From: Symsagittifera roscoffensis
Taxonomy: Eukaryota > Xenacoelomorpha > Acoela > Convolutidae
Reading direction: 5' to 3'
DNA length: 64,000 nucleotides
Assembly: GCF_963678635.1 (NCBI RefSeq)
Contig: NC_087065.1
Location: 70,108,630-70,172,629, forward strand
The notes beneath the pieces were generated by a model that worked only from the letters and a program-made list of their open reading frames with translations, was not told the DNA's origin and searched no databases. This document shows, in pieces, positions 23,709 through 36,000 of this stretch (the first letter of the stretch is position 1; every line of letters starts with the position of its first letter). A program made the translations under genes and the position numbers.

Positions 23709-24326
23709 TTGAATGGACAACAGAACATCAAACACGATTTGAAGAAATCAACAAAACTTCTCACTGAACAAATTTTAAACACAATCCCAAATCCAAATCA
23801 ACCATTTTATGCAATGTGCGATGTTTCAAAATTTGGCATCGGAGCAGCATTATTACAATCCCGCAATGGAACAAATAAAATGAATTTTATATCAGCAAAC
23901 TCTCGCCTATTTACACAAGCTGAGTTACGACTCTCTACCCTTATGAGAGAGTGCGCAGCTATTACACACACCTTAGCGGAATATGAATTTTTGATACTTG
24001 GATCCAAACATCCAACAGTTTTGTTTACAGACCATAAACCTATCGTGTTTGTTTTTACACAAAAATCAAATCCAAACCATCGAACTTATAGATTTCAATT
24101 AATTTTAAATAAATTTCCAAACTTACACATAGTATGGACAGCAGGAAATAACCTTGCACTAACTGATACTCTTAGTAGAAATACACCACTTGAACTATTA
24201 ACAAGAAAAACAACAGTTGAAATACCACAAAATATAAAATTTTGTCCCGCCAAAGATGAAACATCACATCGATTAGAATGTAAACATGCAGTAAAATCTG
24301 ACGTAGAACAATCACAAATTAACTAA
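23709..24326 (+). pseudogene. pol: RNase H remnant, copy 2
   Basis: The second copy of the 205-codon RNase H frame differs from the first by a few residues (Ala to Val in the CDASK motif, Ile to Thr in the NHRIYRF segment, Asp to Ala near FCPDKDE). Catalytic acidic residues are retained. It has no RT upstream apart from the final few dozen codons, so it is a by-product of duplication. Confidence 0.85.
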
Positions 24327-25856
24327 CTGCAACTTTTTCTACTCTATTTAGATTTTCAAAACAACCATTATGAAATTGATTTATTAAGAACATCTACATT
24401 CAAGCCGATAGGCTATTCACATTGGATCAAAAATAATACTGAACAAAAAAGAATTAAACAGCAACCACATAAAAAGGACCCATTTCCCTTAATAGAAAAG
24501 GAAAATCTAACTGATACAATAAATTGATCAGGACCGTTACCAAATGATTCAAAATACACAAAAATACACGTTTTTAATCTTCATGACCTACTTGATACAA
24601 TACCCTATCAAAAATCAAAGTAGAAAACATTTTTCTACCAGCAACAGAAAAATCACACTAGAATTAGTACAGAAATACCAAAACCTTGATCCCGTCATTA
24701 GACAACTCAAATTATGGCACAAATATAAAACCAAACCAACAAAAGTTGATACCACAATCTTAGGAAACAAAACATCAGATACTTCAGAAAATTTCAAAAC
24801 ACCACCATAAATGAAAATACAGACACTTTAGAGTATCAAACACTTGATTTTAAAGTATCATGTGTACCTTTAAGTATGATTTCAATCGCATTCAGCACTT
24901 CCCATACCTTAAAGACAAAAGGACATTCCGGATCAGAAAAAAAAACAAATATACTAATTTTATACAAAAATTTTACTTCCCTAAGAGACCAATTTGGATA
25001 AAAGTATTATGCAACGATTGTATAAAATGCCAATTAATTAAACCCTATCGAAATCGAAAACAACTCACAGAAAAAAAAAGATTTTACAGGACTTTATTTT
25101 AATCACAGAATATCAATTGACACAAAAGGACCAATTTCACCAACCTCAGAAGGAAACTCATATAATGGTAATTGTTCATGCATTTACACATTATGTAGCA
25201 CTTAACCCAGTGCCCCATTGTAAAGCTTATTATGCATATACAATACTCTACGAACACTGGATAGCTAAATTTGTTTTACCCGAAATTTTAGTCGCAGACA
25301 ATGGCACTGAGTTTATTAATAAAGAAATCATCACATGATGCGCCTTATGTAACATTAAACATAAACCACGTACATCTCATGCACTTTGGACAAATGGATT
25401 AGTCGAAAGTATGAACCGTTCTTTACAAGAATACCTCAGATGTATCATTAATGGAAATGATACCCGATATACTGAATGGTCAGCAGATGTAAAATTTTTT
25501 CCACTCTCATATAATTCACAAATCACAACAACATTAGGAATGTCACCGTAAGAAATGATATTCAATCAAAAACCACGTACTCCAATAATGTTTACAGCAA
25601 ACGCCCATAAAAATGCAAAATTAGATCAACAAAAAGAAATTGTTAACCAAATACACCATAAATAAAAAACACGAACATCTCTAAAAGAAAGAAAAAATAG
25701 AAAAATGACAAAAAAAATTCTACTACAAGATCAAAAAGAAAAATCTGAAAATAGAGAATCATCACGACTCAGAAGTCAACCACGAAAAAATTATAAAACC
25801 TTCATTCCACAATCTAAAATATTGAAAAAAGTTGAATTTAAAAAATAACTTTCATT
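24327..25856 (+). pseudogene. pol: Integrase remnant, copy 2
   Basis: This is a near-identical copy of 21391-22920, carrying the same VADNGTEF and NGLVESMNRSL motifs and the same TGA codons. One extra A in a run near 24940 opens a slightly longer frame (24860-25102) over the zinc-binding CIKCQ part than in copy 1. It is nonfunctional. Confidence 0.85.
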
Positions 25857-26682
25857 GTCATTTTCCATCATCTTCTTTTAATTATTTTGAACAAAACACA
25901 TTTTCAAAATAACATGCTGAAAAACAGTCGAGCAGATTTAGTTCAAAATCAGCCAATAGAATCATCCCGACACTTTATTTATAGCAATCCGACTTTATTA
26001 GCCGACACATATTAACCTCTAAACTTATCTATAACTATAACTTCAAGACATCCAGTTCAAAAAAAAGCGAACGGCCTCAAAATTACATCTAAAATAAACA
26101 TAATCTCAATTTTACAACCCTCCCCTATCAAGCAGTAAAAAGATCAAGAAAGTTTTCCCAACTTAGCAATCACAAAACACTCAAGCAAAATTTTTAAATT
26201 AGCTTAAAGATTAAAGAGCACATGATCAATTAGCCTAAAATACGAATTTTTGTTGGATACTCCTAATTATTCCATAAAAAAAAAACAAAACTACAAAGAT
26301 CTCCCCGACACCTCAAAAGAACCCCTCAACAACTCTGGACAAAAGCCAACCCACTTGTCATAAAATCAATAGATAATCCGACCGCACTCGAATTTAGCCC
26401 CAAAAAATTGAAAAAGATTCGACAAACCAAATCACTTCTTAAATGCTTCTCTCAACAACAGTCGTTAAATTCAAATAAATTTTTTCAAACCTTTTAGTAA
26501 AATTTTCAAATCTTCTTAAATTTTTTACAATATTTTAAACTAATATAATAGAAACCCTAGTCATCCCTTTCACAATATTTTGCAATCTTTTTTTATTTTT
26601 CTAGTCACCCTTTGAAGTTTATGTATCCCTTTCCACAATCCTTGATAACCTCCTCAGGTACGATAATTTCATAACTGTTTAA

Positions 26683-27936
26683 ATGTTTCGTAATCTATTT
26701 AGTAGAACAGATGTCTTTCTACTATTTTTTAATTTTTATCACTTTTTTACATCACTTATTATGACAATATGTAAATTTATTAAAAAAGCAATCATCACAT
26801 TTGCATTAGCCACTATTCTCTTTTTCTTTTTCATTGAAGAACACTGGAACAAACATAAATTTTCCTCACAAAAAACTTCACTCAAAGAAATTTTTCAAAA
26901 TTGCTAATCAACAACCCCCACACCAGTCCCCACCAACAACGTCCAATGAAAATCCAACAACACCCACAAGTACCCAACAACCCCATTCATCTACACGCAT
27001 TTCTTTTCAAGAAAATCCGTATACTTTTGAAGAAAGACACGCACGATTATCTGAACCATTAGAACCAGCTGTACGCCAAGCACTTTTAAGTGAACCACAA
27101 AACGAACCAACATATAATATATACCCACACCTACAACAAGATCTTAACAGCGTAAGACACATAAGTCAAAACCAGAACACACTCGAAATAAATAGACAAA
27201 TTATACATTCAAGACGAGAGTTCAATTCAACATACCTCGATCACCAACATGAAGTAGCACAAAACCAGACACACCTCCAACAGCTTCACAACAAAACACT
27301 TAAAATATTCCATCCGATTACTTAGGTTCAACCCCTACATCAGAACAAATTAGAGAAAATCCTTTTAATAACCCAACAACCACAGAACGCCCTCCATATT
27401 GGGTGACAAACAAATACCCTCACGATGAACCAAATTTAATAAACAACCCAGTTGACATTTCATTCCATACAACACTATCTACATTACCCGAAACACTTTC
27501 CCTTCCCTCAACACCTTCTTTAAGCGAATTATCACCATTAACGTTTCCCCTAAATTTTCCTACCGACCCTGATTCACGATATCACGAACATCCATCTCAG
27601 AATATACCACCACGATTAGATTGGAATACCTTTGTAGCACCCGCACCATTATTTGGTCAACATCAGGAAAAAAATAGATTACACAACTGGGCATTAAACA
27701 GATTGCAATATCGACACGATATTCACAAAGTTATACAAGAGCATAACATCCAAATACTACAACAAAGCAGTCTCACACTAAAATTCGAACTTATAGTAAG
27801 ACTAAATAACATTGTTCAACATCCATTGCCATTATACCCTCCTAATATCTCAGCTCAGTCTTTACCTCCCCCATTTATAACATCAGAAATAAAGTATAAA
27901 TACGACAGATATATAAAAAGACAATCGGATACATAA
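26683..27936 (+). pseudogene. Unknown retroelement ORF between pol and env
   Basis: Three open stretches in successive frames (26683-26907, 26834-27325, 27403-27936) read as one degenerate protein. The first has a strongly hydrophobic segment ending ALATILFFFFIEEHW, possibly a membrane anchor. The second is Pro/Thr/Gln-rich then charged (FEERHARLSEP). The third has a Pro/Ser-rich stretch followed by a helical part (NWALNRLQYRHDIHKVIQEH). I do not recognise a family. Position between integrase and Env suggests either an Env amino-terminal extension or an accessory protein. The base composition matches the rest of the element. Confidence 0.45.
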
Positions 27937-28039
27937 CCTTTTATAACCCATACTCAGGATTGTCATACACATTTATATTCTAAAGATATTCACATTTCAA
28001 TACCTCCTTTTTCTCATTTTTTTTGAACCAAATCAAAAT

Positions 28040-29930
28040 CCCTCTCCTCGCACAGGACCTCAAGATTTATTAGTAACACACTACGATTGTGAAGAAAACG
28101 AACAAAAAACACTACACAAATATGCTATAAATCAAGTCACCCAATGTGAATCCGAACCACAAGCTATATAAACAGCAAATATAATAGCTACACTATACTC
28201 AAAAGCCCGAGTAAAAACAGTAACAGGATACAATTTTACAGCAACATTTTCCGAAAAGAGAGTACATTGTTCTCAAGTTTCAAACGGAAATAAAAATAGA
28301 TTGGACCACGAATCTTTCTACCAAAATAATAATGAAAGGTTACTACATCTCAGCCCTCAAGACTGTAAAAACGAATTAAAGCGACTAAAGTTAACACCAA
28401 ATGAAGGCACAAATAGAACACTTGTAAATTTTCAAGTTTTCCCAGATGTAGCACATCAAGCAGAACTTGAAAAACACCAAGGTCACATAAGACTAGATAC
28501 AAAATTCCCCTTCCATGAAGCACACGGAAGATTAATATACGATCTTCACGATAAAACTTGGATACCACACATAGGAATAAATAATCCCCCAAATTGTGAG
28601 GCAGACACAAAAAACAAAGGATGCCAAGAGATAATGTTTTTTGACTGGAAAATACAACTCGAAAAAGTACAAATCACACATGACTTAAAAGACAATACAT
28701 TTATTTTCCAAGGAATTAGACTCCCTTGCAAAAATGAACAAGGTTTTTGCGATCCTACAACACGCACACTAGCAACCACTGTATGGTTTCCCGATGAAAC
28801 CTGCACAGTTTTTCAAGTAGCAAAAATACACGCTAGAATGATCAAAATTCACCAAAAATATTTTATCGAATCAATTCCATATGAAGATGTAAAACCTAAC
28901 CAAATAAGAACTAAAAACCAATAATTTAAAAACATCCACAAAATAGAAAAACAAATTAACACGATTTCAAATATACCCAGAAACAGAACTTGCATGTAAA
29001 TACAACAAGCCAATTTATAAAACACAGTATTCAGAAATTCTTGTCGAATACGAAAATGGTTTCGACATGAATACAGGACATTTAATCGTAATCCCGATGT
29101 CCACATCTCACTCATTTACTGACGAAAATCCCTACGTTTCAGTAATTTTTCAGAAAAGCACAGGACGAATCGGTGGAAAATTAAAACCACAAGACACAGA
29201 AAGTACACGATTACAAGAACTATCACTAATGAACAGCACACATTTTGGGGCAATTCACTATGATATGCATTTAGATATGAAATTAAACTACACAATGAGC
29301 AGAATTTTTCAAGAAATGTCACTTTCAGAATTAGAAACACTACACCAACTATGTGAACTTGAAAGAACACAAATTCTACAGTCACTAGCACTAGCAGTTC
29401 TAAAAATATTTTTTATCCGGAAATTGATCAAATTTCATTGATTATGAAGGAAACATCTTATGGTATTACACTTGTACCAAAAAAGTACTACCTTTATACG
29501 TTTTTGAAGATAAACGGTGTTACAAAAGAATCCCAATATTATACAAAATAAAGTATATTTTATTGATACACTCTCAAGAAGAACAAATTTTTGGGATACA
29601 GCAGTACCATGTGGATCAAAAAATAGCCACAACGTTTTACAATTGAATCCCGATGAAGATAAAAACTATCTACTTACACCATATCCAACATTAATGCCAC
29701 CATTAAAAAAAGTTTTCACCCGAAAGCATTAGAGCTATAGCCCGAAACCCAAATATCGATTTACAATCGATAGGCATCTATTCTAAATCCGACATACAAC
29801 ACCACATACGTACACAACAATTTCATGAACTACTTACAAAGATGGACACTATAAAACGACAATCAAAAGATCAAAATTTACGAAAATTTGCAGAAACAGC
29901 AGGATTTTTAGACATTTACGCTTAAGATTA
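28040..29930 (+). pseudogene. env: Env-like viral glycoprotein remnant
   Basis: A protein rich in spaced cysteines is read through several frames: an early YDC motif near 28090, the main frame 28301-28924 with CKNEQGFC and a following CTVFQ, and 29067-29441 with a conserved-looking helical segment containing a single Cys before ELERTQI. It then continues in broken form to about 29925. The layout (ectodomain with disulfide cysteines, late helical Cys segment, then C-containing distal part) resembles long glycoproteins acquired by retroelements from other viruses. My impression is closest to chuvirus/gB-like types, but I cannot separate that from phlebovirus-like ones. Stops and frame changes occur near 28169, 28925, 29420-29510 and 29923. 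It is an old, broken copy. Confidence 0.55.
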
Positions 29931-30600
29931 CAGCGGATATTTTAAAGACAAAAAAGATTACATTTATCTAAACAGCGAAAAATATCGCCCACAAGATATA
30001 TCACCAATCATTAGTTTTAGTTTTGTACAGTTCAAAAACGAACTTTTAGCCTTTCTATAGCCATATTGTAGATATAATATGGCCATCTTATATCTTAGAA
30101 AAATTGACTATAGTATACGCAATGTTTATTTTTAATGGCATTATGTTTTCTTTTTTAAAAGGCATTTATAACACATGCGCAATCCACACACAGGTCAATA
30201 GACAAGCGAGCGTAGCACGCTTACTTTTTGCAGGATTTTTCGGAACATTTTCCACATCTATAAATAAAAATACTTTTAGATGCACAAATAAAAGAATACA
30301 ATACAAAATTATCAACTACACCAAACACATATGACGAATCACACAATAACAAAAATACATTACCTACAGCACCACAACTACCAAGTTTAAATCGTAACCA
30401 TCCACTATCACTAGTACCACGGAACTTCAGAAATTTAGCACTAGTAAACATCGCAAATTCAAGACCAAATCATATACAAAGTCCAATTCATCACATTGTA
30501 ACACAACAATCTCAAAATGACGATACACATGAACAAATAATCGAACAACTACATACAACCAAGTTTCTATCTCAGAACAATCATTTTTTTAGCCTACGAT
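29931..30600 (+). other. Degenerate tail between env and the last ORF
   Basis: Coding-like A-rich text continues but is heavily broken. Around 30300-30595 one frame is open and Asn/Pro/Gln-rich with a basic LVPRNFRNLALV segment, possibly an Env cytoplasmic tail or the start of the downstream ORF. Frames at 30104-30334 and its antisense partner have no support. Confidence 0.35.
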
Positions 30601-30689
30601 GAGCCGACAATTGGGTCCCTTCACCGTTCAATTTTCCATCCAGCCAATCTCCAAAACCAAATTCGCATCATCCCATTTTTTGCTTTCCA

Positions 30690-32375
30690 GCCACCTGAGT
30701 CACCCCATATTAACACATCATCCGGCATGGATTTTGACGCTAACTCAGATATCACCGTTTTTATTACAATTTCCCAATATAATGATTCAGACATAGAAAC
30801 CCCAGACGAATTCGCTAACTCCAAACCCAGCCCATCAACATTTTCTCATACCCCCTTTCGACCCATTCACTCCCAATCCAAAATTGATTCCCCCTTTACC
30901 CTCTCTCATATTTCCCAAGTAACTCCGACATACTGCCCCCTAATCAATGAGCGTTCCAACAACAATTCCCCAGAAACCGCACAAATTTCACAAGAACTAG
31001 GTAATCTAATAACACTTCAACGACAAATACAACATGCTCACACTCTAACCGTTCACCAATTATCATCAAACATAACATCATCAAATCCACCAACTCCTAC
31101 GCCCTCTTCAGATTATACCCCTTCTTTAGATCAACCCTCAACATCAACCCACTCATCATCCACAACTAACCGTGCATATAGAACGTTCAAAAGAAAATTT
31201 CGTAACCACCCGATTTCCTCCAAACTCGGAACAAACCGCGATTGGGAAAACCACCATGACCATACTAATACTCCAGCCTTTCTCCAAACTTCCCTACCCC
31301 TCTTCCCCCGATATACCATTAGTCATTCCAACCCTCACACTGAACAACCCCACTATGTCGATGAGCATGTACTAATCACTACACTTCACTGGACATCATT
31401 TTATTATTTCTCAAATCCACTTTGTAAACCACTAAATAACCCACCTCACGAAATAGAAAAAAGTGAACTTAACTTTTTTAGACTAACAACAGCACTAACA
31501 CCTAGACAATTTACGCACGTAGGATATAAAAAGCTACTAAAATGTTTCACTGCACCCCGAGCTAATGATTATTGTTTTGAATACTTTGATCGCAACATCA
31601 TCAGACCTAACCAAGACCAATTTCTAGACGAAGATAAGTTCGCTTACCCACAACTAACCGAAAATTTTTTCATCCAAATACCCTACATCTTTACACTAAG
31701 CTCACTCGATAAAAAACACGACCACATAATTTCCAAAGCACTAATTGACATCCAAGCTTATGAATCATTTTACGATACGTTTCACTAACCTTTCACTTCC
31801 TCACTCCAAAAGAAATAGATCTGCACTGTTCACACGACATCATGTTGCGAACTAAACAAACGCATACCTACACATATTATAGATTCATTCAAAGTCATTT
31901 TAATTTACAAACACCTTCACGGCAACCCCACCATCGTTTTCAGTTTATTAATTCAAAGTACACTTCACAATTTTTCTTAAATTTCACATACTGTATTAAA
32001 AACACTAACTTCTAAGGCATCCTCAGAAATTACGACCCAATAACCCAAATGTATGTATTTTGTCCACTCACCAAGACCTTTAATGTGGAAGAATCCCGAC
32101 CTCTTTTTGTCCCGCATGAATATATTCAACCTATAGAAATCCTAATATTAGAATTCATTCACAATACTAAATATAATCACAAGCTTTTTAACCCCATTCA
32201 GCACACCAATCACGAGTTTTCTGTTGGCACTGAAGAACTAAACGCCATAAAAGCACTTCAATTGCTTTGGCCACTACTCGAAACTAAAAACATCATTCGC
32301 TTATTAGCAAAATTACTAACCACATCAGATTCAATTCTTGATATCTTCCCTCATGGCTTCCTCCCCGATAATTAG
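30690..32375 (+). pseudogene. Unknown long ORF at the 3' end of the retroelement
   Basis: A frame of 353 codons (first ATG 30727, TAA at 31786-31788) is followed after a frame change by more coding to a further stop near 32012, then a frame at 32049-32375. Together they suggest an original protein of about 550 residues. The first 200 residues are Ser/Thr/Pro-rich with few charged residues. The rest looks globular (HVLITTLHWTSFYYF, FRLTTALTPRQFTHVGYKK, ENFFIQIPYIF, LQLLWPLLETKNIIRLLAK). No known domain is recognised, and Ty3/Gypsy elements normally have nothing this long after env. Unlike pol, it has a more balanced A/C composition. Confidence 0.5.
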
Positions 32376-32500
32376 GTAAGTATAATTTAAATAATTTAAC
32401 ACTAGCAAATTCAAAACAAACTAACCATTTTTTTAAAAATGTTTCATCATTAGTCTTTAGATCACCATCATCTACAAACAAGAAATGTTTGTATTGTTTG
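32376..32500. other. 3' limit of the retroelement
   Basis: After the last stop a GGTAAGTATAATTTAAATAA sequence and A/T-rich text lead into an unrelated dispersed repeat. No LTR, polypurine tract or target duplication could be matched to the 5' side, so the element seems truncated here. Confidence 0.35.
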
Positions 32501-32504
32501 GAAA

Positions 32505-32715
32505 TTTTTGACCACAAAATTTGCAATTTTCTCAGTGCGCGCTCTCCTTCAAAGTTAGTATATATTGGCACCCAAGGAGCCTAGAGAAACGTTTCGTGGC
32601 CAGTCAGCTGAAAACGGTTGTCTCAAAACAGTACAAAATGGGGGACCTGTTGATTCGGCAGGGGTCGAATCCTCGAGAAGGAGGTCTCCGACTCCGATCT
32701 TCTTAAACCCACAAC
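32505..32715 (+). repeat. Composite dispersed repeat with B-box-like end, copy 1
   Basis: Landmarks are GTGCGCGCTCTCCTTCAAAG, AGTATATATTGGCACCCAAG, TCTCAAAACAGTACAAAATG, and a G-rich end with GGCAGGGGTCGAATCCTCGA, where GGTCGAATCC resembles a pol III B box. The same order is found at 56265-56665, and parts at 35430-35690 and 51225-51430. It is probably a short interspersed element. The two plus-strand frames of about 60 codons here are part of the repeat. Confidence 0.65.
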
Positions 32716-33050
32716 GGGGTGAAAACATTCTTAGTTTTGATTTTAAAAAAACTTAGAAATAATTGGAGTTTTCTTTAGCGGGATGAAGTTTTTTCGCAGT
32801 TTAAATGGTTTTTATGTGGTTTCTTTTTTGACTCTTATTTCGATTGGATGGTTAGCGATAAACAGTACTTCAATAATGTAAGCAAGAACGGAAGAGTACA
32901 TAACTTTTGTAATAAAATAGTGTCCTCAAGCTGTACATAAAAAATGTCATGTTCTGAATTTTGGACAAGACTTCTCGAAAGATCAAACTCTTGTTCTCAA
33001 CGATATAAAAAAAATAGAAAATTCAGGTTTTAAGAACATTAAAATTTTTT

Positions 33051-36000
33051 CTAACATAAATATAATTTATAACCAAAAAGTTCGAAATCATTTCTATAAT
33101 GATTTAAAAAGTCTATAACAGTTTTGGGATTCATTTGTTGCAAGTATTCCTTCAATTTACTTTTCCTTTCTTTTTTTCGATTCACGTTTGCTGTCGGATT
33201 ATCGATCAATGAGTAAATCATTTTTCTGTGCTCCGAAACATGAGCCGATTGTTTAAAGAAGCGGTTTGTTTCAGTAGCGTCATCAAGTTTTACGATCACG
33301 TTATAGTCAATGTCACAAGGCGAGCAGCTCTGCTCGTAAGTCCAAAAATGACGATCGTCCATCATCAAACTTTGCCTCATATAAGACTCCAGCGCAGATA
33401 TGTTCTTTTCATGCTGCCTTTTCCACACTTGGTCTGTGAAAATTGCCATATCTGATTCATTTCTATGGTTTTCTCTTATTATGATGTCCTTGAAACCCGA
33501 GATTAGTCGGTTGACAGGGTGTCGAACTACAATCAGTCTTGTCTTGACTTTTCTGGCAATATTTCTAACCGACTCATTGCTAAATTTTAGTCGATGAGGG
33601 TTGGCATCTGAAATCAAGATGAATTTACTATTAGTGAACTCTTAAATCAAGACTATATTTAAATGCAAAATTGAGTGAAAATTAAGAAGAGATTTAAGTG
33701 GAAATTGTTTTTCTACTTAACCTCACGTGTGTGGTTTGGTGTACATGTGTTTGTTCCGCCTGGGTGATGATAACTATTATGTGGAAATAAAAAATTCGGC
33801 TAGGGTTTTGATCAAGAAGACGATGTCTTAAAAAATAAATGTATTAGAAGCAAGTATAGGTGGTTACTGTGCAAATAGCACAGAATGTTCGGACCATAGT
33901 CTTATAAATGGAAACTGGAAATAGATATTAAGCAAATTGGACAACAGTTTTTGAAGAAGTGATTAGAAAAACAAAAAAGCGTTATAAAAATTTAGAAAAT
34001 TTTTGAATTTTTGAAATTTTTGATATCCAAATTTTTGCTAAAAAATCCAAAAAATAAAGTTACTCGACTAAAAATAAGTTTTCACGGCTTGATCTAAGCA
34101 TCAATAAGCTATTTTAAGCCTGCTCGCTCGAAATGAGACGAAAAACCAAAAACTTCAAAGGTCGGAACAATTACTCACAGAGTCCCTGGGGGCCCCTGGG
34201 CATGTATGGCACCCTGTTGGTCTCCAGGCCCGTCAGCAGAGCAGTCCACGCAGTATTGCCACACTTTGCCACTGCACAGTAGAGGGTGCTGGAGTGGGGG
34301 AACAGGGCGAACCTATTCACGACATGAATTGTCTCTTATGAATCGCCATGAGCGGTAAAATGGTAACAATCGTATCAGGACGAAGCCCTCAATGTTCCGA
34401 CTGCCTTTTGAGGTATATAGAGCAAAAAATACCATGATAAAATCAAATGTAATAAAACAAAATAAAAAAAATTTAAATTTGAGATTTTGTTTTGAAAATC
34501 ACTCCCCCACACGCCATATAAAGTGCAAAGTGATAGATTTCGCTCCTTGTAACATATCAATTATGGCAAATAAGCTTCCTCCAACCAATTTAGAAAGATT
34601 TCTAAGACGGATTAAATCTCAGCTTACGCGTTAATAGCGCGAAATATATCGCGCGTTAATTTTCCAAAATTGGCCAAATTGGCAATCTTTAAACCCCCAT
34701 AACTTTACCAAAAATGATTACAGGTGAAATATCTTTTCAAGTTTGAGCTCAGGACAACAATACATTTCGAATGATATAAAAAAATTCCGTCAAAATGGCT
34801 AGTTAAAAAGTCGAAGTTTGTCTGAAGAAAAAAACCCACCCCGAGCGGAACAAAAAGTCGGAACAAAAAGTTGTCATGATTTGTTGGATTTTGATTGCTG
34901 ATAAATTGGCTTCTTCAAAACACAAGACAATTAAGACTTAATAATCAACATTTTAAAGACATAGTTAAACAGAACCTATCGGGGGGAGTGCTATGTGATG
35001 ACTCATGTGCACCCTCCGTCACGTGACCAGGTTGCCGTTCCCTAAAACAGATGACTGAATTACAAGAAAAACAAGGGAAAAAATGGCTCAATCGCAACAA
35101 AACAAATCCATGATGCTCTACTCTGTCAATAATTTATCATTTTATAACTCAGTCAATTCAAACTATTAAGTTTTTGCAATGCCATTTTATAGAAAAATGA
35201 ACACGAATTACTCACATCAAATGATTGTAACTTATCGGAGTAAAATTGAAAATGAGTTTCAACCTACAAAGCAACTCGTTTGCAGCTCTATGGGGTTGAA
35301 ATTTCTTGTGTTAGTTTTATTTTAAATTAATTTATCGAGAAAAGAAAAAACAACATCAGTGCAGTAAAAATTTTGATCGTTTTGCATTATCATAGATTTT
35401 AGTTAACGCTTTATCGATTTTCGATGCTGGGGCGGATCTATGATTTTCTTGTCGAGTTTTTTTTAAGTCAGCCAAATTGATTTTCCGAACGCTCCCAGAA
35501 CTCTAGAAAGTCCCTTTTTTAACAAATTTTCTGCGCCGCAGGCAATGTTTTGAAAACAAAATCAGGTCAAAAACGCAGATTTTGGGCACTTTTCAAAATT
35601 TGTCGACCAAAAAAACGATTTTTTTTGGCGCGCACTCTCCTTCTAAAATTATGCAGTGTCGATTTAATTTAACTTGACATGACCAAAACTTTTTTTTAGA
35701 TTTTTTTTATTTTTAACTTTCTTTTCTCACAAACTATTCGATATTAATTAAAGGACAGTCGAAACATTCAGGGCTTTGCCCTGATATACGAGCAGTCTTG
35801 TTGCTAGTTTGCTCAGGTTCAAATTGATTTAAAACTTTAATTCTGCTATGAATAAATTTTCAAACAGCGTCAATTCAGCTATGAAAACATAGGACTTGTG
35901 CAACTTTCTAGTGTATTTCACATCTTGAGGGGTTAATATTTCAATAGTCTGTCAAAAAACGGCTAAAATTCACAGGCTGTAAAGGTAAATTACAGCACAA

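Larger units (their letters stand above)
23616..26552 (+). repeat. Tandem duplication of RNase H, integrase and spacer
   Basis: The unit at about 20680-23615 is repeated immediately with an offset of 2936 bases (frames at 20773, 21608 and 22180 recur at 23709, 24544 and 25117). The two copies differ at only a small number of sites, such as GCTTCA to GTTTCA near 23823, CCCGACA to CCCGCCA and AAAGCTG to AAAGTTG. Disabling stops and frame changes are shared. The junction is near 23618, where GAAACCC meets TTGGAATG, with CCT-type microhomology. It looks like a recent segmental duplication of an already dead element. Confidence 0.95.
14230..32375 (+). mobile_element. Large degenerate Ty3/Gypsy-like retroelement with env
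   Basis: A continuous A-rich plus-strand block carries, in retroviral order, gag remnants, a CCHC knuckle, an aspartic protease DSG, RT with YSDD, RNase H, an integrase core (DNG, then VES), an unknown ORF, an Env-like glycoprotein and a further unknown ORF. RNase H located after RT and integrase after RNase H is the Ty3/Gypsy and retrovirus order. Most reading frames are broken by stops and indels, so it is not functional. Span as seen is about 18 kb, or about 15 kb without the internal 2.94-kb tandem duplication, large for the group. The 3' end abuts an unrelated repeat at about 32.5 kb. LTRs were not found, so the true borders are uncertain. Confidence 0.85.
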
